From Amorphophallus konjac (Eukaryota > Streptophyta > Magnoliopsida > Alismatales > Araceae): 64,000 nucleotides of DNA. Each line of letters starts with the position of its first letter. Within the stretch, counting starts at the first letter, position 1. Location of the stretch: assembly GCA_022559845.1 (NCBI GenBank), contig CM040117.1, positions 143,410,732-143,474,731 on the forward strand, in the 5' to 3' direction. Below, in pieces: positions 1-10,100 of the stretch. Below the pieces are notes generated by a model, which saw nothing but the letters and a program-made list of their open reading frames with translations, did not search any database and was not told the origin of the DNA. Both the position numbers and the translations under genes were made by a program.

Positions 1-422
1 TCATCTTTGGATTGCAGGTGGAAGGCTTGGATCAAAATGGATTCTCAAGGCAAAGGTATGAAAGTAAAATCTAAAATATCAACCTTCGTGAGGTTGGTGA
101 TTTTTATGATTGAAGGCTTCCAATCTTATCTTCTGAACTAAGATAATTCACCCCTTTTTGCTATGGAAACACACAATCATGCAATGGCCTTTTGTCACTT
201 GGTAACATCCTTAAGTGACATGTATTGATTCTAAAAACTTGAATTGGTATTTACTAACATGTTGTGATGAATTAGTTGAATCAAATTGAAAATCTTGAAG
301 TGGTTGCATATTAAATATTCTTAATTTGAATTACATGATCACACTTGAATTGAATTGCATATCTGATATATCAAATGGCGTCTGTGGAATAGTGGATCAT
401 GTCCACTTGGAAGCATTCCCTA
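1..422 (+). other. SIRE element A, internal 3' noncoding region (left part)
   Basis: AT-rich sequence without a usable reading frame. It is the left half of a stretch interrupted by the CACTA element at 423-14600; the right half resumes at 14604 and runs to a polypurine tract and LTR at 16975. I infer that it belongs to the long noncoding segment that SIRE-type elements carry before the 3' LTR. No gene is visible in it. Confidence 0.55.
420..422. repeat. Target-site duplication CTA, left copy
   Basis: CTA directly precedes the left CACTA terminus and is repeated at 14601-14603 directly after the right terminus. A 3-bp duplication is diagnostic for CACTA (En/Spm) insertion. Confidence 0.9.
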
Positions 423-452
423 CACTACCAAAAAAAGCGGGATTTCAGACGG
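423..452 (+). repeat. CACTA-1 left terminal inverted repeat
   Basis: About 30 bp starting CACTACC; it pairs with 14571-14600 apart from about two mismatches near the tip. Confidence 0.92.
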
Positions 453-700
453 ATATTTCAGACTGATATTTTCCGTCTTAATATCCTTCTGTATTTGTGA
501 CGGATTAGTTTCTGTCACAAATTCCATCTCTATTAACGACAGACTACATTCGCTCTGAAGATCCGTCTATAATTATAGACGGAATATATTCCGTCTTTAT
601 ATCCGTCATAAATTTAGGACGGATATTCAGACGGAAGTAATCCGTCTGAAATTTCAGACGGAAATAAGTTTCGTCCAAATTTCCGTCTCAAAATTCCCCC
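453..700. repeat. CACTA-1 left subterminal repeat region
   Basis: Dense direct and inverted copies of TTCAGACGG, GACGGA and TCCGTCT. Such arrays bind the element-encoded regulatory protein in En/Spm-type transposons. The same motif recurs at 14060-14570. Confidence 0.85.
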
Positions 701-1735
701 TTTCCCGCCACCGTCGGCCCCTCCCTCCCACCCCTTCCACCCGACCCCATTTCCACCCCCCCCACTCTCCCTCTCACTCTCTCCTTCTCCTCTGCCCTCT
801 GCTTCCGGTCGTCGCCGCCGGAGCCGCCGGAGCCGCAAAGTCGTCAGAAGCCACCGTCGCCATCCTCGCCATCCTCAACGTCGACGTCCTTGCTATCGTG
901 CCCACCGCCATTCGTGTTAGCTCGCAGCCGTGCCCACCTTCCTCGCCGAAGCTCAGACGATCGCCGCCGGTATGTCCCCCCTCACCCTCTGTCTTTTTTT
1001 TAACCTGCATTTGTTCTCGCTGGGGGTGTGGGAGGGGTGTCGATGGGGAAGGGGAGAGGAGGGGCGTCGTTCCCGTGGCGGCGGCTGGCGGCGAGGGGAG
1101 GGGGGTCGGTTGGGGAGGGCAGTTGGGAAGGGGATGGGGGTTCCCATGGCGGCCGGGGGTGAGGGGATGGGGGTTTGGGAAGGGGAGGGGGGCCGGCGAT
1201 GAGGGGACGGGTGTTTTGGAAGGGGAGGGGGTTCCTGCGGTGGCCGGCAGCGAGGGACGGGGGGGTCGGTTGGGGAGAATACTCAGATGGGGAGGGGGGT
1301 TTCATATAGTGTGGGGGGTGGGGGTGGCTTACTCTGGTGAGAAGGGGGAAGGGTGGGGCAGGGTTACTCTGGTGGGTGAGGGGGGCTCACAGTGTGGGGG
1401 TGGGGGGGGGGCTAACTTCAGCGGGGAGGGGGGTAGGGTGTGGGGGCTACTCCAGTGGGGAGGGGGTCAAACAGGGTTGGTGGGGGGCTTACTCCCATCG
1501 GGAGGAGGCAGCATAGATGTGGGGTGTGTGGGGGGCTTACTCATGCAGGGAGGGGGGCTGCAACTACAAGGTGGGGTGATGGAGGGGGATTTACCTTGGT
1601 GGGGACTAGGGAGGGGGGGTTGTAGTGGCAGGGTGGGGTGGTGGAGGGGCTTAACTCCGACGGGGATGGGGAGCATACGGTGGGGTGTGAGTGTGGGGGC
1701 ATATTTCGGTGGGAGGTTGGGGAGCGTGTTACAAA
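701..1735. repeat. C-rich then strongly G-rich low-complexity region in CACTA-1
   Basis: From about 701 to 980 the plus strand is C-rich and GC-rich. From about 1020 to 1735 it is extremely G-rich, with irregular repeats built on GGGGAGGGGG and phrases such as GGGGGCTTACTC. Several long open frames exist on both strands only because of this composition; none shows a domain. A GTATGT after GCCGCCG at about 971 could be a splice donor of a 5' leader exon, but I cannot support a gene here. Confidence 0.6.
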
Positions 1736-1885
1736 TTATTTTTATTTTATTTTATTTTATTTTATTTTAGTTAGGTATATGTTAATTTTTTCTCAATGTC
1801 TGGTTAAAATTAATCATGGTTAGATTCTCGGGTAATAACGAATAATTACGACAATGACATTTTTGCACAATTAGGGTTTATAGAG

Positions 1886-2406
1886 TAGGGCTGTCAATGG
1901 GGCAGGCCGATCCGACAGGCCCTCGGGTTTGGCTTGATTTCGGGCCGGGCCACAAGATTTTTTTCGGCCCGCGGGTTTTTAGTCGGACCTAAAAGCCCGG
2001 CCCGACTAGACCCGCGGGTCGGGCTCGAGCTTTGAGTTTGACCCGCGGGCCGGCCTGGCCCGTTCTCTTTTTTTATTCCCACTTTAAAATTTAAAAATTA
2101 TTTAATTAAAATTATGTTATTTTACTTACTTAGAAAATTTAAAACTCTCTTTTCACATAAATTATGTAATTAATATCAATTTGTTAATTAATTTAGTGAG
2201 ATTATAAACTTTATATTATAAAATATATTAATTTTTATTTTTTTTATTTTTCTATTTACGTTGTCGGGCCGAGCCAAGCCTTAGTCGGGCTTTATATTTT
2301 TTAAATAATATCGGGCCCAGCCCGAGCTCGAGCTTAATATTAACAAGTCGGGCTCGGGCCGGGTCAACTTAAGCTCAGCCCAGGCCCGGCCCATTGACAG
2401 CCCTTA
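1886..2406. mobile_element. Non-autonomous hAT-like element nested in CACTA-1
   Basis: The left end reads TAGGGCTGTCAATGGG and the right end CCCATTGACAGCCCTTA, giving an imperfect inverted repeat of about 15 bp of the hAT type (TAGGGCTG...). The element is about 520 bp, with GC-rich subterminal parts full of CGGGCC/GGCCCG and an AT-rich centre. The 8-bp flanks (TTATAGAG left, ATACAGAG right) match at 6 of 8 positions, which would be a decayed target duplication. It has no coding capacity. Confidence 0.7.
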
Positions 2407-2570
2407 ATACAGAGTGATATAACTATTAATGTATTTTCACGAGTAATTTTTTTTTACAAATTCACGTCTAACAATAATTTTCATGCAAAAAACCCGCGGT
2501 AAGTGGCCTCGCTCTCCCTCTCTCTCTCCCGATCATGTTCCCCTCCCTCAATCCCTCTCCCTCTCCCCTG

Positions 2571-2850
2571 TCCGGCTCCCTCACTCCCTCTCCCTCTCCC
2601 CTCTCGCGCTCCCTCACTCCCTCTGGCTGCCCTCCCCCACCCCCTCCACTGCCCTCTCTCCCCTGTCCGGCTCCCTCACTCCCTCTCCCTCTCCCCTCTC
2701 GCGCTCCCTCACTCCCTCTGGCCGCCCTCCCCCACCCCCTCCACTGCCCTCTCTCCCCTGTCCGGCTCCCTCACTCCCTCTCCCTCTCACTCCCTCTGGC
2801 CGCCCTCCCCCACCCCCTCCACTGCCCTCTCTTCCCCTGTCCGTGGCCCC
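2571..2850 (+). repeat. 95-bp pyrimidine-rich tandem repeat, three units
   Basis: The phrase TCCGGCTCCCTCACTCCC recurs at 2571, 2666 and 2761, so the period is 95 bp; the third unit is shortened. It is almost pure C/T on the plus strand. The open frames across it reflect composition only. Confidence 0.85.
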
Positions 2851-3535
2851 TCTCCCCCTCTCATTATGATGCTGTTCTTGTAAAATCTAGTTTGAACATT
2901 AGGTGGATGTATTTTAATTTGTAGAATCTATCTAAAAACTCGTTGGAGTGAGATATCGCAAATTCCGAAAATAGACTCAGTTTGAACATGTCTTATTCTC
3001 CTCCAAAAATCTATCAGGGCGCATAAGTCAAGATCTTAATACTACATTTGATTAAAATGATAGAGATGTCAGATATTTTAATGAGTAGAATTTTAAAACT
3101 CATCCCCACAAATCCAGCCAAACTCCACGTAACGGAGTCATAGATAATTTGGACCCGTGGCCTAAGTGACCGTCTCACTCCCTGCCCAAATTGGCCACTG
3201 TGAACAATTTCACATCACTTGGGATCTCCCTGGGTAGCTTCTTCCTGATTAATTTGGACTGAATTAGACTGGGGAGACTCGTCAGACCCACGGAGACTGA
3301 TTTGGACTGAACAACCATGGGTTTAGTTTAACGATACATAGGTTATTTTTTTTAAAAAAAATAAATCGCTTGTGTGAAATGCTACACATGTTCCTAGTCT
3401 TGCCCCGGACAGAACTTGATGATAGCTGTATTTTTCCTTTCCTGGGCATGTGACATTCTAAACGCAATAAATAGCCAGAGTTTACAAGAACACCATCAAA
3501 GAACCTTCATTCAATCAACAATCATTAATTTTTAG

Positions 3536-3887
3536 TTCAGATGGTATGCAGGAAAGTGAAGTTCCAACTTCTGATCCGAGAAACAATGTCCTTTTTGGAG
3601 TTGACATTGATAACCCTCTTGGGATACCAATGCCTAGTGATCCTTTACTAGCAAAAAATATAAGCTCTGGCAAAGACTATCAGACTGATCTCACTTCAAA
3701 CAACATTATTTCCAATTCCAGTGGCTCCAAGGAAACTCAAGCAGAATTCTCAACATCAATTGTTTCTCAATCTTTTGGGGTTCCAGATGTGGCATTTAAT
3801 TCTAGTGACTCCACTAATGATAGCAGCTTTTTGATTGGTAGATCAATAGATATCACTCGGTCTTCGGGCAATGATGAGTTGAAGTAG
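3536..3887 (+). pseudogene. Captured auxin response factor (ARF7/ARF19-like) gene fragment
   Basis: The plus-strand frame reads EVPTSDPRNNVLFGVDIDNP early and VPDVAFNSSDSTNDSSF later, then GRSIDITR...DELK. These are hallmarks of the C-terminal half of class-A ARF transcription activators, including the start of the PB1 dimerisation domain. A splice-acceptor-like TTTTTAG ends at 3535, which suggests capture of genomic DNA with intron sequence. The part that normally links the SSF segment to the GRSIDITR motif is missing, an internal deletion. The frame stops at TAG (3885-3887) directly after DELK, where family members have Gln followed by DLA; the DNA after the stop still encodes DLA. It is a transduplicated host fragment inside CACTA-1, with no DNA-binding domain, and is unlikely to act as a transcription factor. 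Confidence 0.8.
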
Positions 3888-3904
3888 GATCTTGCTTGAC
3901 TGTT

Positions 3905-4230
3905 CAGCATACAGAGGAGAGGGGGGAGCTCTGTGGGAGGGGGGTGGAGCTTGGTGGGACGGGGAGCTCCGTGGGAGGGGGGAGGGGCATCCGAGAGGGT
4001 TCCAGTGGGGGGGAGCTCAGTGGGAGGGGGGAGGGGCATCCGAGAGGGTTCCAGTGGGGGGGGGAGCTCTGTGGGAGGGGGGTAGGAGGGGGGGGAGCTC
4101 TGTGGGACGGGGCGCTCGGTGGGAGGGGGGAGGGGCATCCGAGAGGGTTCCAGTGGGGGGGAGCTCAGTGGGAGCAGGAGGGCGGGTGGGAGGAGGGGGA
4201 GCTTTGTGGGAGGGGCATCCGTACATGCTC
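3905..4230 (+). repeat. G-rich minisatellite
   Basis: Irregular tandem copies of GGGAGCTCNGTGGGAGG and GGCATCCGAGAGGGTTCC, the longer unit appearing at about 3987, 4036 and 4135. The long open frames on both strands are composition artefacts. Its style resembles 1260-1720. Confidence 0.8.
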
Positions 4231-4629
4231 CACTGAGGTTGAAAGTGATCCCATTTGAACCTTGTCTTATGATGATAAGAAGATATAGAGAAATGGAATG
4301 ACCACATATCTTAAGTAGTACATATATACAAAGATGTGGATAAATGCAAAGAAATCAGAATTCTCTATAGCAATAGGTAAATACCCAAAAAATTCGTTTT
4401 GTGATTTAAAACTTTATGGATTTTAATTGCATGTAAATATAATTTTAAATCTGATTTTAATAGAAATTTGATGTTAATTTAGCTCAAAAATGTAGATTGT
4501 TTTGCTTCGATGTTATTCATTTGAAAATTTTTATAATTTGGGTGTTATTTAATTTGATATGTGCATAATGATAATTGCGTTGTTATTTAATTTTATGTTA
4601 TATAAATGCATGGGGTATTCCCTGTGAGT

Positions 4630-4668
4630 TGAGGTGCGTGGGTGCGACCTAACATTACACGCACCTCA
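4630..4668 (+). repeat. Short perfect hairpin
   Basis: TGAGGTGCGTG at 4630-4640 is the exact reverse complement of 4658-4668, giving an 11-bp stem with a 17-nt loop. It is the first of three foldbacks just upstream of the TNP2 reading frame. Confidence 0.7.
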
Positions 4669-4705
4669 GGAGAGCGCGTTAAAACCGTGTTAATGTGCCT
4701 TCCCG

Positions 4706-4779
4706 TTCAAGACTTTGGGATTGATATGTATGTTCTCATTTATTTATGAGAATGTATATATCTACCTCAAAGTCTTGAA
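4706..4779 (+). repeat. 74-nt imperfect hairpin
   Basis: TTCAAGACTTTG at the left pairs with CAAAGTCTTGAA at the right, and the inner part (ATATGTATGTTCTCAT... against ...ATGAGAATGTATATAT) also pairs up to a loop near 4740. Nearly the whole segment folds into one stem with a few bulges. Confidence 0.75.
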
Positions 4780-4800
4780 TTGTCCCGTTTTGACAGTCTG

Positions 4801-5063
4801 TGAATGTTTGATCGCACTTAGGCAGTCATTTACTATATATGTTTGTATGGTTTGTTGAGAATTTCGGTTGCGTCTCCTCACTCTTCTCTGATATACCATT
4901 ATTGATTTTGAGTGTTTTCTTAACCACTTACTTGTAAGTGTTTAAGAAAATTTCAAAATCAATAAATATATTTGGTATATCGGAGAAGTGTGGGGAGATG
5001 ATGCCGAAATTTTTAGCAAATCGTGCAGCACATATAGTAAGTGATTGTGCGATCAAACCTTCA
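4801..5063 (+). repeat. Long foldback (about 263 nt) upstream of the transposase
   Basis: Left-arm blocks GTTTGATCGCAC (4806), TTTCGG...CTCCTCAC, GATATACCA and CTTAACCACTTAC are matched in reverse order on the right by TAAGTG, TGGTATATC, GTGTGGGGAGATG...CCGAAA and GTGCGATCAAAC (ending 5058). The apex lies near 4930-4945. The arms pair imperfectly over about 120 bp each. It could be a nested MITE-like foldback or a small-RNA precursor; the sequence alone does not decide. Confidence 0.75.
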
Positions 5064-5215
5064 TGGATGGGTTAAAAAGTGATAATCTAATCAATATTCC
5101 TCTTCCAACTGCAAATGGTCTATGATGAACGATGTGAGGAAAGGGTCGGGTGTAATATTATGAGTAATGATTTGAAAGTTAGGATGTGTATTGTCATTTA
5201 TTGGGTGCAGGCAAA

Positions 5216-7043
5216 ATGTCGACAGATCGTTCATGGATGTATCGTAGAATAGTTGACCGGGTGGTGTCAGATGACTTTAAGCTTGGGGTTGAGAGTTTCA
5301 TTCAATTTGCATTGGGGAATCCAAATGCAGCAATAGATCGCGACGGTCACATTCGTTGCCCTTGTTCAAGTTGTAGAAACTTGAGGTGGTGTTCAACATG
5401 GGATGTGCAACATCATTTGTACACGAAAGGGTTCGTGGATGGTTATACGAATTGGACGTGTTATGGTGAGCAATTCGGGAGGTATGAGCCCGACAATATT
5501 GCAGGCACAAGTGGGTACGTGGATATGGTTGTAGATGCTGCTGGTCCTAGTTTTAATATTCACGATGAAGTGCCGAATAAGATAGCCGGAAGATTTTATG
5601 AACTACTTAGGGATGCTGATGAGCCGCTGTGGGATGGTTGTGAAAATCACACTCGATTGTCTGCAGTGTCACAGTTGTTGAACTTGAAATCTGAATTTCA
5701 CATCAGTGAGACTTGTTTTGACCGTCTCCTCCTCTTGATCAAGAGTATGTTACCTCAAGACGAGAAGTTGCCAGAAACTTTTTACCATGCAAAAAAGATG
5801 GTCAATGACTTAGGACTTGGATATGTGAAAATAGATGCATGTCCGAATCATTGTATGTTATATTACAAAGATGATGCAGATAAGATATCATGTTCAGTTT
5901 GTGGCCATGACAGATTCAAACCTAAGGGGGGGGGTCAATTCAAAGGCAAAAGATGTACCTTACAAGGCGTTGCGATACTTCCCTCTTGTGCCTAGGCTGC
6001 AGCGACTGTATATGTCCTCAAAGACGGCTCGGCATATGACATGGCACACCGAAAGAGTACGTCGTGCCGATGATATAATCAGTCATCCTGCCGATGGTGA
6101 AGCTTGGACTCACTTTAGTCGTACTCATCTTGCCTTTTCAAGGGAGTCACGTAATGTTCGATTGGGTTTATGCACAGATGGCTTTAATCCATTCGGTGGT
6201 TCAGTGGCAGCTTATTCTTGTTGGCCAGTGTTCATGACACCGTACAACCTTCCGCCGCACATGTGCATGAAGCGAGAAAATCTGTTTTTGTCCCTAGTAA
6301 TTCCTGGTCCAAAAAGTCCCGGAAAAAATTTGGACATATATCTCAGGCCGTTGATTGATGAGCTCAAAGTTTTATGGACTGATGGAGTTGTTACTTATGA
6401 TGCATATAGGAAGAAAAATTTTATTATGAAGGCTGCACTGATGTGGACAATAAGTGACTTCCCTGCATATGGAATGCTATCTGGTTGGAGCACATATGGG
6501 AGGCTAGCATGTCCTTACTGTATGGAAGATACCAAATCATTTGTATTGAAACATGGGGGGAAAAGCTGCTGGTTTGATTGCCATCGGCGGTTGCTACCAA
6601 GTGACCATCCTTTTCGAAGGCAAAAAGACTCGTTTAAAAAAAATACTGTTGAAATGGATGAAGCTGACTTGCAACGGGTGTCGGGTCTACATATGGCGTC
6701 ACGGGTGCACAATTTACCAGATGTAGTTCAATTGTCTGGTAGCACAGGGCAACTCCCAAATTTTGGAAAGGATCACAACTGGGTCAAGAAAAGCATTTTT
6801 TGGGAATTACCTTATTGGTCAACTCTTCTTGTACGACACAATCTGGATGTCATGCATACCGAGAAGAATTTTTTTGATAATGTGTTCAATACGATCATGA
6901 ATGTTAAAGAGAAAACAAAGGACAACGCCAAAGCACGTATGGATTTAAAGATGCTTTGTAGACGTCCAGATGAAGATTTTGAATCTCATGAGACTACTAT
7001 GGATGACGAAGATGATGAAGTTGAGCTAGATATATCAACATGA
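5216..7043 (+). pseudogene. TNP2-type CACTA transposase, frameshifted and C-terminally short
   Basis: This is the catalytic transposase of CACTA-1. From the ATG at 5216, which follows an acceptor-like TGCAG, the frame encodes a transposase-associated domain: W at residue 6, ...FIQFA..., then IRCPCSSCRN, HLYTKGF, YTNW and YGE. The TNP2 domain follows (LPETFYHAKKM, GYVKIDACPNHCMLY, SCSVCG). The frame is lost at a run of nine G (5926-5934). A second frame resumes the domain with ALRYFPLVPRLQRLY and continues through GFNPFG, SCWPVF and LDVMHTEKN to a stop at 7041-7043. Full-length relatives continue past that block into further C-terminal domains; here the frame ends in a short acidic tail. The break could be a real mutation or a homopolymer sequencing error. 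Role in family: cutting at the terminal repeats, in the nucleus. Confidence 0.88.
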
Positions 7044-7168
7044 GGGAGGCATGTTTTGATAATTTAGTAAGAAGATTCTTACTTTTAAGCATAATTTTAA
7101 ATAACATTTGTCTAGCCTTATATAATTGTGGATTAATATGTATTAATTGTTTTGTTATTAATAAGGAA

Positions 7169-10100
7169 ATGGTGCGAGGAGGTCGTAGTAGGGGTGGGAG
7201 GAGATCTAGCAGTGAGAGGGGCACTACTATCTCCTCGCTACCATCTTCTTCAGACACAGGTATATTTGATCAATAAGTTAGCTATATAAATATTTTATTT
7301 ATTTACAAACTTAAAAGAATTTATTTATAGGTGCAAGTGTCGGCTCACCACCACTTGTACATACGCCACCACCTCCCGCTACAGGTATGTATATTTTAAT
7401 TTAAATTCTTGAACATTTGTTCTACTTATGAAAATAAGTTCTTGCAGGTCTCAGTGGCCTCCCACCTGTTGTGCATACGCCACTCCCACCACCTTCCGCT
7501 GCAGGTATGTATATTTTAATTATATGTTCGTAATATTTGTATCACTCCACATGACAATAAATTCTTGCAGGTCTCAGTGGCAAAAAGACTCGAGGATCAT
7601 GTATGTATATTTTAATTTAAATTCTTCAATATTTGTTCTACTTATGACAATAAATTCTTGCAGGTCTCAGTGGCCTCCCACCTGTTGTGCATACGCCACC
7701 CCCACCACCTCCCGCTGCAGGTATGTATATTTTAATTAGATGTTCGCATTATATGTATCACTCCACATGACAATAAATTCTTGCAAGTCTCTGTGGCCTC
7801 CCACCTGTTGTGCATACGCCACCCCCACCACCTCCCGCTGCAGGTATGTATATTTTAATTATATGTTCGCATTATATGTATCACTCCACATGACAATAAA
7901 TTCTTGCAGGTCTCAGTGGCCTCCCACATGTTGTGCATACGCCAACCCCACCACCTCCCGCTGCAGGTATGTATATTTTAATTATATGTTCGCAGTATAT
8001 GTATCACTCCACATGACAATAAATTTTTGCAGGTCTCAGTGGCCTCCCACATGTTGTGCATACGCCAACCCCACCACCTCCCGCTGCAGGTATGTATATT
8101 TTAATTATATGTTCGCAGTATATGTATCACTCCACATGACAATAAATTCTTGCAGGTCTCAGTGGCCTCCCACATGTTGTGCATACGCCAACCCCACCAC
8201 TCCCGCTGCAGGTATGTATATTTTAATTATATGTTCGCAGTATATGTATCACTCCACATGACAATAAATTCTTACAGGTCTCAGTGCCCTCCCACCACCT
8301 CCCACTTGTACAGGGCCCACCCCCACCAGTCAGCCCCTTGACGATGTCGGCAGTTGTCACGAGGGAGGCACGACCCATGATAGACGTCGCCCGTGTTGGG
8401 TATCCGGGTAAATCTCTAAGGTTATATTACATTAATTAGCCCTCAACTGTGTAATATGAATATTTTGACATTTGCAATTGCAGTATGAAATTTGAACCCC
8501 ACGGCGCTGTCCATCATTCCACCGAACTCATGTTGGCACATGTGCCCGGGGCAGCTTCCACTTTCAGAGATTTTCCGATGTCCGTCCGTGATTCATTGTA
8601 CAACATGTTCTTAGTAAGTAATTACGTCATTTAATTCAAGTATTTCCCAAAGTCTATTTACAACTTTATACTAAGTGTGAAAAGCAATTGATTTACAGCG
8701 GTCTTTTCAATTCACATGTGGACATGACGCGGCGAGATGTCGTCGTGCCTGGGAGTCTACTATGCTCTCAAGTTATAAGAGGAAAATACATGAGGCCCGA
8801 GCACACGCTAAAAAATTGAGTGGGGGGAGTGAAGACGGACAATTGTGGAAGGCGCATCGCCCTCTATGGATGAGGCAGGAGGATTGGGAGATATCTTGTG
8901 ACCATTTTGCCGACCCCAAGTGGATAGAAAAGTCCGAAAAAGCTAAAGCAAACAGGGCGTCAAAACCAGGTTCAAATTTGCATACGAGTGGGTCCATCTC
9001 TTATGCGGCTCATAAACAAAAATTGGTAAGTAATATACCAATTTATCTTCTTACAATTTATCCCAATATTTGACTTTTTTTTACTATGAATTGTATAACA
9101 GGCTGTGGAGCTTAATCGACCTCCGTCGTTCCTCGAGGTGTTCGACAGAACACACAAAAAGAAGGGGACTAATGATTTTGTGAGTGACACAGCTAAGTCA
9201 GCAGCGGTAAGTTTATCTACATATGTAACTTGTACCGTTCATTTAAATCGGCATGTAATTCATATGAAATTGACTAGTTATTTTATTCAATTTGTAGGAA
9301 ACATATAGCAAAGCAGTGACAGAGAAGTACGGGGAGGGAGACACACAGCAGCCGGAGTTCGATCCGGTGGAGTGGGTGGCAGCAGCTGGCGTACCGAAGA
9401 AAGGCCGAATATATGGTTTTGGGGAGAGCCTAGACGCAAGCGCGGTGACATCAGCGTGTGCGAGTTCTAGCTATACTTCTTCCAGTGGCAGTGCCTTCAC
9501 TATACCTTCCGTTGCCCCCAGTGCTTCTGCCAGCGACATGATGGACATGGTCCGATCGCAGATTTCTGATATGCAGCGGCAGCAGCAGCATTTCCAGCAA
9601 GAGATCTCTAGCCAAGTGTCAGTATTCTTGCAGGCAATTAGTGGCCTCCTCTCCCAGAGCGGAATGGTCCCTCAGAAATCAACCACCACCACAGCACAGC
9701 CCGCACAGGTGAGTCTCTAGCCAAGTTTTTATTTTGATGGAATTACTCAATTATGTTCATTATTAATTTTAAAACTCATTTACTTCAGAATAATTGAGAA
9801 AATCCGGGGGTCTAAAATTTGAAATACCGGTCAGACGGCCGTGCCAATCATACCAACGCGACCGGGGAGATGAAAGTGACTTGACAGAACTGACGGAATC
9901 CAAATCGGATGCCCAGTTTGATCTCGGCGCTAAAAGTTCAGTTTTAAAATACACTTAGTTTAAATGAACTCCCAGGTCAGGTCCGGGGGTCAAAAACTTG
10001 AAATACAAGTCGGATGGCCGTGCCGATCATTCCAACACAACCGGGGAGATGAAAGTGACTTGTCAGAACTGGCGGAATCTAAATCGGATGTCCGGTTTGA

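Noticed and set aside
898..1770. Long plus-strand open frame of 290 codons, Gly/Val/Trp-rich
   Set aside because: It lies in extreme G-rich low-complexity DNA, overlaps open frames on both strands, and shows no domain or credible start context.
2483..2924. Overlapping Pro/Ser/Leu-rich frames
   Set aside because: All three forward frames are open across a C/T-only 95-bp tandem repeat; this is composition, not coding.
7331..8277. Single continuous proline-rich gene through the 123-bp repeats (the 7740-8261 frame)
   Set aside because: That frame translates the intron parts, whereas the GT-AG exons give a consistent phase-1 series joining conserved downstream exons.
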